This document shows positions 10,737 to 22,000 of a DNA stretch of 64,000 nucleotides, piece by piece (position 1 is the first letter of the stretch; every line of letters begins with the position of its first letter). The translations under genes were made by a program, and so were the position numbers. The notes under the pieces were generated by a model. That model had not been told where the DNA came from and did not search any database. It saw nothing but the letters and a program-made list of their open reading frames with translations. Source of the stretch: Caenorhabditis remanei (lineage: Eukaryota; Nematoda; Chromadorea; Rhabditida; Rhabditidae); contig NC_071329.1 of the NCBI RefSeq assembly GCF_010183535.1, positions 5,580,001 to 5,644,000 of the forward strand. The letters are read 5' to 3'.

Positions 10737-10800
10737 ACAGTAGCGAGCATAAGTGAGTATACCTCCATACTTTCATATGTATCTCAGCTGAAACAAGTCC
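10737..10800. repeat. Solo end of family C palindrome
   Basis: TACAGTAGCGAGCATAAGTG followed by CATACTTTCATATGTATCTC matches the terminus of the 879-bp palindrome at 12931-13809. No opposite arm is visible nearby. Confidence 0.75.
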
Positions 10801-11150
10801 ATACTGTACTTGTCTATTGTGTAAGTACATTTATCTTTTGACTTCAGAAGAGTAGACAACATGGAGGGATTTCTTGGCGAGTGGTGAGAGATTTCGGAAT
10901 TTTCTGATTCAAGACAATTAATTATCATAATTGAGCTAAATTAAATTTTTGAATACACGATTGTTTTTCAAGTTGATTCCTTGCAACTAATAGTTTCTGT
11001 TACTGTGATTAGAATTACAATTGAAGTGCGCTATTTTTTTTAGGTGTTTTTAACTGTCCTCAGTGTAACTCTCAAAAACTTAAAAAAAAACATTTACTTA
11101 GAGCCAGTTAAACTGAAAAAAAAACGAGTAAGGTGTTCACAAATAAAAAA

Positions 11151-11910
11151 TCAATAACCAGACGAAGCAGTCGTTGTTGTCTTCTTGGTTTTCTTGTCTT
11201 TCTTGGCTTTCTTTCCAGTTTTTGACTTCATGGTTTTAGTTCTAGTCGTTCCCGTGGTTGTGCCTTTTTTAGTAGTTCCTGACGCAGCGACAGTTTGTAT
11301 TGTATCCTTCGAATTTCTTGACTTGTTTCTTTTTCGGCAGCAATAAAACAAAATAATTCCAATAACGAAGATAACAGAAGTAATAATAACTACTCCGATG
11401 ATCAACGGGATGTTACTCGCACTGGTAGAGAGGTTGGGGGTGGTGGTGATGGTGGTAGATGGAGTCGTAGTCGTTGTGGTAGTTGTAGTTGTAGTTGTAG
11501 TAGTGCTGGTAGTCAACCATCTACACACAGCTGCTGAAACACAATTTTTCTTGCAAATTTTTACGAAGAAACAACTCACATCCAACATCCATCTTGGTGC
11601 AATACAGCTCAACACCCTCAGGAATCAACGTGTCGCAATTAGTTCTTTTAAATTCCGCACACTTATCGACAAGAAAAGAAGTGGCATCGACACAATAATT
11701 GCACCCTTGAAAATAAGGTTTTTTTGGGAATTCTTAAAACTGTTTTCATCCTGAGTAAACTTTAAAGCTTCTGACTTACATCCTTCTTTACAGCACTTAT
11801 GGATAAAATCAGCACTGAAAATTTTGCACGTACATACATATTTCAGTTCAGAGAAATGCTTACATTGTTCCACTGTTTCGAAAAAAATCCTCAATACTGA
11901 CACCCCCCAT
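11151..11910 (-). CDS. Small Cys/Thr-rich single-pass membrane protein
   Basis: There are four exons: 11864-11910, 11780-11814, 11580-11705 and 11151-11533. Phases agree and give 196 residues. The order is a Cys-rich segment (HKCCKEG..CNYC..C..C..C, about residues 20-75), a Thr-rich mucin-like stretch (about 74-102), a hydrophobic span starting NIPLIIGVVIITSVIFVIG, a CCRKR stop-transfer motif, and a Lys/Thr-rich basic tail ending ASSGY. The layout suggests a surface or endomembrane protein with its Cys-rich part outside and basic tail inside. The start at 11910 is the first ATG after a TATA-like TTTATAAAA (12006-12014), but it gives no signal peptide, so the true N-terminus may differ. The acceptor of exon 3 (TTTTCAAG) is atypical. 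The family is not recognised. Confidence 0.55.
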
Positions 11911-12005
11911 CGTACCCAACTCTTGTAGAAAAGCCTTCAGCTGTTATTGCACTTTATTTCAAGACAAACTAATTTAAAACTGGTATTCTTCGCTCTTTTA
12001 TGCGT

Positions 12006-12014
12006 TTTATAAAG
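12006..12014 (-). promoter_or_regulatory. TATA-like box upstream of small membrane-protein gene
   Basis: TTTATAAAA on the minus strand about 95 bp before the predicted start codon, followed by GCATAAAAGAGCG. Confidence 0.4.
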
Positions 12015-12393
12015 ATTACTAGACTAGGAAGGTGCCGTCATAGGTCGGTGGGTTACCAAGAGGTGTTAAACAAAGGTTAAGGGCCAAGCTGTCAGGTTTT
12101 AAAAATGAAAGTTGTAAAAATTAGTTACAGTTAACTTTACCTGAAAAGCTTGAAATTTTAATTTTATAGGCCAGCAGCACCCATAGAGATTGATTTTTTT
12201 TTTCATTTTTTGGGTCACAAAACTATAACATCAGCCTATTTCGTTTTTTGTCCAATTGACCGGTAGTCAAATGTGTACTTTTAAAATAGACCGGCAGTCC
12301 AGTGTTGGTTACTATACATAAACGCTCAAATATTTATTTTCAGACTGTTCAAACCAACCTACGACATGCAACGCAACTCTCTCATCCTGGCAA

Positions 12394-12612
12394 TATTATA
12401 AATTCACAACACTGCGCCGCATGGCTTTTGGCGCCTCTTATTTGTTCAAAATGGTCTCGAAGCGAAAAACATTATTTGCATTTATTTTTAGACCTGCAAA
12501 GCTCGAAAATGCGGTATTTGATCTTTTTCAACTACGAGACCATTCCGCGAAATTTCTAATAAATTAGATGCGCCTTTAAAGCCATGCGGCGCAGTGTTGT
12601 GAATTTATAATA
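12394..12612. repeat. Family F palindromic MITE, copy 1
   Basis: 219 bp with ends TATTATAAATTCACAACACT and its inverse. The inner stem includes GCGCCGCATGGCTTT/AAAGCCATGCGGCGC. A second copy of the same size lies at 52610-52830. Confidence 0.9.
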
Positions 12613-12930
12613 ATGTCATTTTTTTTTTGTAATTTTCTGAACACCGTCAATGTTGCTCGTCATCGAGTGTTTGTGATCCAATAATATTGATTCTGAAGTT
12701 TTTACCATACTTGTCAACCGGGCCGAGCCGGGCCGACGGTTTTTCTTGGATAACTTTTTTCAAAAAAATCGTACCAAGTTGGTTGATAGCTCAAAAGATA
12801 GGTATTTTGAATTGTCATCCATGAAATATAAAATCAATTTCCCAAAAAAATCTCCCGAGTTACAATCGCTCTCGGCCTGGTTCGGCCGAAGGCTGTATTG
12901 GCTTGTCTGTTTATTTTGGGAAATTGATTT

Positions 12931-13809
12931 TACAGTAGCGATCATAGGTGAGTACACCTGCATACTTTCATATGTATCTCAGCTGAAATAAGTCCGTTTT
13001 GCATAAACTTTTTTTTCAAAGATAGCCGAAACATTCAGCAATACGAAAATCAGTTTTTTGAAATAGTTCCAATTCTGATTTTTTTTTGATAATCGATTTT
13101 TCCTGATCTTGATGTCAAAATCCGAAAAAAAACTTCTTTTTTTTGTATTGGACCCTATGATTTTTGAGTCCATTGAGTGTTAGAATGCTTCTGTGAATCT
13201 TCATCATCGTGCTACAGCTCCAGAAGTCCAAAATGGTATACTCGGCTAAATCGTCATAACTCATCGAAAAATGGTTCAAATAGATTGAAAATTGGGGGAA
13301 AAATGCGTATAAAGTTTATCAACAATCTCATATTTAAAAATAATAACTTTGAGAAAAATTTTGGTTCCAACATTTGCCCAACTTTACATGTTTTTGATTA
13401 GAAAATAGTAACAATTTGCGAGTTTGAGTTGAATTTTACATGAAACATCAAATTTAAATTTTCATTAATTGTTAAGTTTTTTTGGACTTCTGGAGCTGTA
13501 GCACGATGATGAAGATTTACAGAAGCATTCTAACATTATATTTTGTTTTTATGAACGTTGCTTAACATTTTTAACTCAAAAAATCATAGAGTCCAGTTCA
13601 AAAATAAATTGTTTTTTCGGATTTGGAAATCAAGATCAGGAAAAATCGATCATCTTAAAAATCAGCTTATCACTTGAAACAAAACATTTATGTAAATTTT
13701 ACTGGATACTTCAGCTATCTTTGAAAAAAAAGTTTATGCAAAACGGACTTATTTCAGCTGAGATACATATGAAAGTATGCAGGTGTACTCACCTATGATC
13801 GCTACTGTA
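12931..13809. repeat. Family C long Tc1-like palindrome
   Basis: About 879 bp. The left end is TA then CAGTAGCGATCATAGGTGAG; the right end is the complement followed by TA. Arms of roughly 400 bp pair along their length, for example GCATAAACTTTTTTTTCAAA with its inverse, and GTGCTACAGCTCCAGAAGTC with its inverse near 13490. The TA flanks and CAGT ends fit a non-autonomous Tc1/mariner-type element. No transposase ORF is present. Confidence 0.9.
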
Positions 13810-14269
13810 GGTGATTTTTAGTCTGGAAATTCAGAAATTTTTAGCTCGAAACTTTTTTTGAGCAGTTTCAGGTCGAAAACTATTCCGCAGAAATGTCTTT
13901 CCTCTGACACTTTCTCATGATATAGAAGGTCAACCCTCTCATTTATCATGTATCAAATATCATGTATCAAACCACCTCTTCGTATCTATTTTTGTTCAAA
14001 GAGTTCCCAAAACGAGAGGATTGCTCGGTGATGGAGTGAAAGGGACAACTGACTGTATTCCACCCATCTAACCTCTCTTGGTCAGGGGGTGTGGTCTAGT
14101 TATTGCGCCCGAGAAAATTTTCCAGATTTACTTTCGACTTCCGACTTCCGACTTCCGTTTTAGAAAAAAATCACTTCCGCGCAACTCTGCTGTGTATGTA
14201 ATTGCGCTCTATTGAACTAAAGGAGGCGTGTCTCTGAAATTGAACACAACAAAACAATTATTCCAACAA

Positions 14270-14700
14270 AAATGTTTTTATCGGTGTGGTTGATTTGTAT
14301 AAATTTTGGTATAAATGATATTGTAGAATTTTTCTTTCGACTACTTCACTCCATTACTTCTGGAAACTTCTGGATCCACGCGTCCATTGCGATAATCAAT
14401 TGAATCTCTTGCTAACTTGTCTCTCGGTTTTTATTAGATCTGGAATTCAGAGGTGTTAGATGAATTCTGGAACTTCTAGAAGGGGATAACTCACTTTTAA
14501 TCAGTTTTTCTCGCATGAATTCATTGAGAAGATTCTGATGACATCGTCATTGAGAAGACTGATTCTTGAATAGTTGAAGTCGTTAGGAAACTGATTGTGA
14601 CGACGATTATTCTCCAATTTATATGGGAAATAATTAGAGCAACGGGGGAGGGGTCAATGGGTAATGAGAACGAGGGAATCACGTTTTTAATGATTTTTTT
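14270..14700 (-). ncRNA. Putative short spliced transcription unit, copy B
   Basis: Direct-repeat paralogue of the 9.08-9.50 kb unit in the same orientation. The shared parts are GATTTGTATAAATTTTGGTA near the 3' side, the GATTCAATTGATTATCGCAA block, the intron (donor AAAA/GTGAGTT with exon end 14495; acceptor GAATTCCAG with exon start 14439; 55 nt), and the TATA-containing CCCATATAAATTGG block near 14610-14625. The exon between TATA box and donor has diverged much more than the promoter-like block. Confidence 0.35.
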
Positions 14701-14796
14701 GAAGAAAAAGTGAGAATTGACGAGTTCACGTGTTAATTTTTTTCAATGGAAATGATTAGCTCAAAAATATTGAAATTTTGTTCACACAGTAATATT

Positions 14797-14956
14797 CAGC
14801 TCACCGAGAGCTTCTAGAAAAGTATAATCATGACTAGGTTTGGAGCGATTTGAGTCCCACCACGAAAACTACAGTAACCCCGAGTTTCGTGGTGAGACCC
14901 AATTTCTTACAAACCACATCTTGATTATACTTTTCTGGAAGTTCTCTATTCGCTAA
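14797..14956. repeat. Family A palindromic MITE, copy 5
   Basis: The ends are CAGCTCACCGAGAGCTTCTA and the inverted TTTTCTGGAAGTTCTC. The core is ACGAAAACTACAGTAACCCC. Confidence 0.85.
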
Positions 14957-15082
14957 TTCCGAAAATGAAGGCTATTCGTGTAGTGTAGCGGAACTGACAA
15001 AATTATGGGCTCAAATCTACAAGACAAGCCACTAATTCCATGAATTTTGTGACAAGACCAACACAATCGGCACCATTAAATT

Positions 15083-15240
15083 CACCTCGTCGAGAGTTTT
15101 CAGAAAAGTATAATCATGACTAGGTTTGGAGCAAGTTGGGTCTCGACGCGAAAACTACAGTAACCCCGAATTTCGCGGCGAGACCCAACTTTGTTCAAAC
15201 CTAGTCATTATTATACTTTTCTGGAAGCTCTCAACTCGCT
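15083..15240. repeat. Family A palindromic MITE, copy 6
   Basis: Standard family A ends, with GACGCGAAAACTACAGTAAC and GCGGCGAGACCC in the core. Confidence 0.9.
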
Positions 15241-15377
15241 AAATTCGAATATTCAGGTTATTTGAGAATTTAACCAAAAATTGAACCTCTGACAAGATCA
15301 CAACTTAAACTTCGCTTGATGAGGCTCTAGCTCTGTGAATTTTGTGACAAGACCGACATTAAAGCTGCCATTGAAAT

Positions 15378-15545
15378 CAGCTCGTTGAGAGCTTTCAGAA
15401 AAGTATAATCACGACCAGGTTTGAAGCAATTTGGGTCCCACCACGAAAACTACAGTAGCCCGAAAATTTTGAGATTTCGTGCCAAGACCCAACTTTCTTC
15501 AAACCTAGCCATGATTATACTTTTCTCAAAGCTCTTTTCAAGCTA
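15378..15545. repeat. Family A palindromic MITE, copy 7
   Basis: Standard family A ends. The core pairs GGGTCCCACCACGAAA with a diverged TTTCGTGCCAAGACCC. Confidence 0.9.
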
Positions 15546-15601
15546 AATCTGATTCTCTTATCCATTTTACCGTGCCGTCCACCATATTAATATGAAAACG
15601 C

Positions 15602-15607
15602 TTTATT
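15602..15607 (-). terminator. Candidate cam-1 poly(A) signal
   Basis: Minus-strand AATAAA about 490 nt beyond the cam-1 stop codon at 16095-16097, implying a 3' UTR of about 0.5 kb. Confidence 0.5.
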
Positions 15608-16094
15608 CGATGTACTATAAAATTGGGGAAGAAAGGGGGAAAGAGAATCCATCACAGATGCCATCAGGAGGGGGAGAAAAATACATATTATTATTACATG
15701 AAACGGAGAAAGGGAGAATTCATTTCATACATATTTCTGTTTAAAATTTGGTCAGTATGGGGGAAAAAGATGAGAATTGATTGGAAGGGGAATGAGAGAT
15801 ACCCTGTTTCGAGACAAAATATTAAAACTTTTTTCTTTTTTTGTGTGCCTGGGGGGAAGCATTAACATATATATTATACGAATATTATACTCAATGATAT
15901 CAATAATTAGAGGGAAAATTGGTTTAAAAAAATCGAATCTGTGACTGACTGGTGGTTCAGAAATGGTACCCTGGACATGGCTGAAACTACATAACAACGA
16001 GAAAATGAGGTAAAATGTGTGGGATGATCACCGATTGGAAGGAAAGAAAGAGAAGAAAAAAACAAACAAATGGGCTAAAAAAAGGGGGCGTGGC

Positions 16095-19000
16095 CTAATC
16101 CGAATCGCCGTCTTCTGAATAAGCGTAGTTGGCGTCGTGACGTTTCATCAGTGGAGACGCTCCTTCGCCACGTCGATGCAACTTCTGACTCGGGTAGCCA
16201 CGTTGCTGATGGTGGTGAGGGGGTTGGGGACGACCGGCGCCTGATGAACCTGCAAAATACAAGGATTTGAGGAAAAAATATTGGAAAATCGTTCAAGTAA
16301 CGGCAAATTCGGATTCAGCTCGTTTCCAGCTTTCAGAAAAGTATAATCATGACTAGGTTTGAAGCAAGTTGGGTCTCGGCACGAAATCTTCAAATTTTCG
16401 GGTTACTGTAGTTTTCGTGGTGGGACCCAGCTTAGCTCAAATTTGATTATACTTTTCTGAAAGCTGGAAACGAGCTGAATTCAAATATAATATAAGAAAC
16501 TGATTCGAAACATTTTTGCAAAAAATGATCATATTATCTAAACATATTTTCCAAGTTCGCAAAAACTATTCTACTGAATTTCCACGACGAATCTGAATTC
16601 AGCTCGATTTCAGCTTTCAGAAAAGTATAATCATGCCCCAGTTTGTAACAATTTGGGTCTCGACACGAAAACAACAGTAACCCGAGTTGGATTACTGTAG
16701 TTTTTGTGGTGAGACCCAACTTACTTCAAACCTAGTCATGATTATACTTTTCTGGAAGCTGAAAACGAGCTGAATCTGACTGTGACATCCAAACTTCGAA
16801 ATCTAGGGTCTCGACGCTTTTTCAGAGCTTTCAATGTCCCCAGTGCCGAAAATTCCCGACTCCCCAACTAACCACTATGAGATCCAGCTCGATTTCCATG
16901 ATGCTGTTGCTGGAGGATCGAGTGGGCGGGACTAGCCAACGACCACGATTGGAGACGGCTTCGAATCTCGGAGAACGACGGTCGCCTCTCGATATTCTCG
17001 TGCCAACACTCAACCATTAGACTATAAATATTCGTCGGACAGTTATGAGGACATTCCAATAAATGTCGATTCGCAATCAATTCGATGACTTGTTGATTCG
17101 ATGCACCTTCATACGGTTGACGTCCGAATGACCAGATCTCCCAAAGGGTCACTCCGAATGACCAGACATCTGATGCCTCACTGAATCGCCCTTGTTCAAT
17201 TGCCTCTTTTGACATCCAACGGACTGGCATCCACGAGCGGTGAATCATCTGGAAATTTCGTGATTTGAGAGGGCGAAAACTAGTTTTTACTCATTCAAAA
17301 CTGATTTTAATCAGCATTTTTCGTTAAAAAAGGTTATTTTCAGTTTTTGATTAGAAACATCCAAAAATTCTGTTTTTTCACTTCAAAATCAAAAATCCTG
17401 CAATTTGTCGTAAGATCTGATGCATTCGGTGTTTGCACAGAAACCGAAGTACAGTAAATCGAGAATTCCGTTTTAACACAATTTGGTTTACTGTACTTTT
17501 ATTTTCACGTCTTGATGCATTGTATTATACGTAAAATTGCAGAATTTTTTGAAAATCTTTATTTTTCTGTGCATACACTAAAACCCGATGCACCATATCT
17601 TACGACAATCTGGAGAAAACTTCAAATTCTTGCAAAAAACGTCTCAAAATTGGAAAAATGACCTTTCTTTTAAATTTCATATGTTCAAGGTTACACTCAT
17701 CCTGTTTTTGTGCAAACACTAAAACCCGATGCACCATATCTTACGAAAAAATGCAGAATTTTTTGAAAATCTCTATTTTTGGAAACAAATGGAGGGAAAT
17801 GATTGAAAAACTATAAAACGACTCTCAATTTTCAAGATTCTTTCTTTAAATATTTCCAATGATTAAACCTTCATTTTCCGTGCAACACAACTTCGATGCA
17901 CCATATCTTACGACAATGTGCAGAAAACTCTAAATTCTTGCTAAAAACGGCTTGAAACAGGTAAAGTAATCGACTTTTTTTCCGTTTTTGTGCAAATACA
18001 GTACCCGATGCACCATATCTTACGAAAAATTGCAGAATTTTTTGAAAATCTCTATTTTTGGAAACAAATGGAGGAAAATTTGAGTGGAAAACTCTTAATT
18101 TTCCGAATTCAGACATTTCCGGTTACTGTACCTCCATTTTCTGTGCAAACATAACCTCAATGCATCATATCATACGACAATATGCAGAAAATTTAAAATT
18201 CTTATTAAAAACTGCTTTAAACATTTAAAATAATCGAGTTTTTTTCCCGTTTTTGTGCAAACCCGATGCACCATATCTTACGAAAAAGTGCAGAATTTCC
18301 AGTTTCTCACCTTATAATAATCACTTCCATAGCTAGTCCGCATCAATCCAAAGTCTGCAATTTTGATCGTCCTCGTATCCCCAACCAAACAATTTCTCGT
18401 CGCCAAATCTCGATGAACAAACGACATCGACGCCAGATATTCCATTCCAAGTGCAATCTGCGTGGCAATGTACAAGAATTCCGCATTCGCCTCGTTGATT
18501 CCGCCCATATCGTGATCCGCTGGTGGCACACGGACTTTCAGCAACTCGTGAAGATCTCCATGTACCATATACTCAAATACAGCTAGTAATTGGTTATCAA
18601 TATAGCAGACGCCGAGAAGCTTAATCACATTCGGATGGTCAAACGTGGCAACCGTACGAATCTCTTGTTCCAGCTGGGCTCTATCGGCGTTCGTCGCGTC
18701 TTGTTTACACTTTTTGACAGCGACGGCAAGCGGTTCCGGCGCGTAGATTCCAGATGTATAGATTCCAGAGTGCACTACACCGAACTGTCCCTCTCCAATC
18801 TTTTCACGAACACTCAATTGACTCGGAGTGATTTCGAAAACTTTATACGAATTCTCATCGATCGGCTCCTGGGAAGGGAATCGTCGTGCTTGTTGAAGGT
18901 GTTGTCCTCCTCCTAAATCCATTGGGTACGGTGGCGGTCCAAAATTGTGAGAAGTGGGAAGAAGTGACGTCATCTCAACGGGCGGTCCTCTTCCCATAAT

Positions 19001-22000
19001 TGGGGTACTTGTTCCATTAAGTTTCCGGTAATAAGCTGAATTGGCGGCACTATTGATAACAGACGACGGGGCATTGGAGCAATGAGTATTCTGATGACGT
19101 GACTTCTGCGACTTCTTCTTCGCTCGACAACAGCAAGCACAGCAGAAGAGAAACAGAAGAATCAGGGAGAACAAGACTCCGCCCCCTACTAGCGCCACTT
19201 GAGACGTGGGATCCAACGAATCCCAGAGAGCAGTAACGGACTCGCCGACGCCTCCTTTCGTCGATCCCTCCACTTTTTTATTGTTGTTGGCATCGTTCAA
19301 ATGGGGATACATATCACCCGGACATTGTGGCACATCACAGTACTCCTCTTGACCCATTGGCTTCGTATAACACCACGGGCGGCTCTTTTTGCCACCTGGA
19401 TTCCTACAGTAGTTCTTGGCGTTTTGGAGTTCGGGGAAGCGATGAACGTTGAAGTCGCGCGACGTCGAGTCGATCCATTGAGCGCATTGTTTGCCGGAAG
19501 AGGACTGGGCGACGGTTCCCTCGTATTGAGTTCCACTGTTCACGTAGCACCAATGAGTGAGATGGCCACGTGGAATTTCGGGCACCAGGGGGTTCTGGAA
19601 AAGAGCAATTTATAGATCGGAAATTCACAATTTTTCAGACAAAAACCGGGGTAACTCGGTTCATTTTTGATAGAAATATTCTGAATACAGATTCAGAATC
19701 CTCATGACGTTAGCTTTTCAAAAATAAGGGATTTGCGGCTCAAACAGGAGCTAAAGATGGTTTTGGAGGCTGGTAGTGTTCTAAAACAGAGAGAGATTAT
19801 CTCATGTCGATAATTCGACCGAAAGCGGAAATTCTTGGCGGAAAGATTCAGAATCCCATCTTGAAGATGTCAAATCTCATCAAACCACTACTGGATGGTC
19901 TGGGGGACCTTTTTTGTTTTTTTTTTTTAATTCTAAAGATCCTGCAGTAACACCAAAGCGATTTGGCTCCAGAAATTTGCATAAAACTAGAAATCCACCT
20001 GAAAATTTCTATTTTCGTCGACTAAAATTGCTGAAAATCTACGAAAATTGACAAAATTAAGACTGAAAATCTAGAAGAGCTATGTGATGACTTTTCTGGG
20101 TTCAGAAACAGTTATAATTAATACAATTTTTGTCTACAGATTCAGAAGGCCAGTCAGATGACGTGTTGAGATATTCAGAATCTACCGTCAACTCAAATGG
20201 CGGAACTCGGATCCCGAACTCCTTCAAAGTTGGTGAAATGCTTTTTTTTAAACCTTCAAACTCACATTCTGTTGCATAGCAGTACTGACAACAGGAATAC
20301 AATTGGACGTTGTCGATAGACGAGAACACAATGGAAACAGTGCTTTCGGCGTGTCACCAACCAATTCGTGTTGGGCGGCAAGTGCCAATTCTGTTGGACA
20401 TTCGTCATTCTGCAAGAGGGATAATGGATGTGGGCGGGAATATGGAGAGAGTAAACGGGTAGATCAAATTGCTCAAATTAATTTTTATGGGTCTGGGATA
20501 CTGTATTTGAATGGAAGATTTTGAAATGAGCGGGAAATGTGCTCAGGTGTCGAAAATTCACATTCAGACTCAGATTATTTAGGAAAAATGAATAAATTTT
20601 GACAAATTTTTTGCTTCAAGTTCAAAAATTCTGCAACTTATCGTAAGATATTGTGTACCGACTGATGCAGGGATGTGCCTTCGGAGGCGCTTTGGGCGCT
20701 GAGAAAATCAAAAGTGTGCGAAAACGCGAAGAGAGAGAGTGTGTGAAATCGAGAGACGATATCTGGCGAGGGGGACTAGTTTCCGCTTCGGCCACGGCAA
20801 AAATGCGAATATTGCTCATGCTTAATCTCAAGCGACCAATCAGCGTTCAACGAGAGACTCCGCCCCTTTCAATCAGCCAATCAGCGCGAGATTGGCTAGA
20901 TATCGTCTCTCATTTTTACACACTCTCTCTTTTCGCATTTTCGAGTTTTTTCATCACACTTTGAAGAAATGCGAGGCGCTCAACGCCACCCAGGCACATA
21001 CCTGGACTGATGCTTGCACAGAAGGGAAGCTACAGTTACCCAAGATCCGCCATTTCGGAAGGTCCGGGGTTACTGTAGTTTCAAATCTGTGCAATCACCA
21101 ATGGATACACCGAATCTTACGATAAATTGCAGATTTTTTACATTAGGTGTAAAAATGGGTTGGGAAATTGATATTTTCGATGAAAACCCGTTCAAAAACT
21201 GTTTTGGACGCAAAATTTATATTAAAAAGAAAGAAAAATCTTATTTTTTCGAAATTATTTAGTCCGAAACTGCTGAAAAAGCGGGGAAAAAGAAAAAAAC
21301 GAAAATCCCAATTTCAGGATTACTGTACTTCCGATTTTGTGCAAACACCAATTGACGGATTTTACGATAAATTGCAGAAATTTCAATTTTTTCGAAATAG
21401 CGGTGAAATTATGTTAAAAATTTGATTTTTCATGTCAAAATAGTCCCAAAAACACCCTAAAAACTTCTATAAACCGTACCTGAATGACATCACAATCGTG
21501 TCGACAAATCGAGACAATTTGATTGTTAGTATCCGATTCACAAACTTTATACATATGATGACAAGCGACCGCCTGTGACAACTGTCGACATTTCTGCGAT
21601 ATCGTCGGCGCTCCATTGATAAAAAGCATCGCGGCGCGAAGATTTCGATCGATATCGTACATTTCTTCGCGCGATTCATTAGTCATCATTACAAACTTGT
21701 TTGACAAGTACTGTCGACACGCTTCTCCTCGATATTGTACACAGTCACCGACTCGGTATTTGATACCATCGAGCCATCGCTCGGAGACGGCGACTGGTGC
21801 AAAGTTGGCTCCGGCGGCGCCATCAGGGACACGGTAGAGGTCTGCTTCCTCTTCATCTGGGAGACGGCCACGATCCATTAGCTGGAAATTTCAATTTTCG
21901 GAACATTTATGAGGTTTTTGCTTAAAAATCCCGTCTAAACTTTGTTTCACATTTGTTTAATCAAAAAATCAGACTCTTTAGTCCGTAATTATAGCAATTT

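Larger units (their letters stand above)
7183..11150. other. Repeat-rich intergenic interval
   Basis: No convincing protein-coding gene. It contains TTCCGACTTCCG simple repeats and CCGGAATCCGGATTCCG elements (about 7510-8335), a long palindrome (8631-9019), the first copy of a duplicated spliced-looking unit (about 9080-9505), a GC-ended repeat (9572-9985) with a nested hairpin (9729-9863), another hairpin-bounded element (10187-10426) and a solo end of the family C palindrome (10737-10800). The rest is AT-rich sequence without signals I can name. Confidence 0.7.
11911..16094. other. Repeat-rich interval between small membrane-protein gene and cam-1
   Basis: No coding gene is supported. It contains a family F palindrome (12394-12612), a GC-ended repeat (about 12712-12900), the large family C palindrome (12931-13809), a TTCCGACTTCCG patch (about 14125-14190), copy B of the duplicated spliced-looking unit (about 14270-14700) and three family A MITEs (14797-14956, 15083-15240, 15378-15545). 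The cam-1 3' UTR and a candidate poly(A) signal occupy about 15600-16094. Confidence 0.7.

Noticed and set aside
10482..10768. Overlapping ORFs on both strands near 10.5-10.8 kb
   Set aside because: All are short and overlapping, with no splice or domain support, and they run into a solo family C end.
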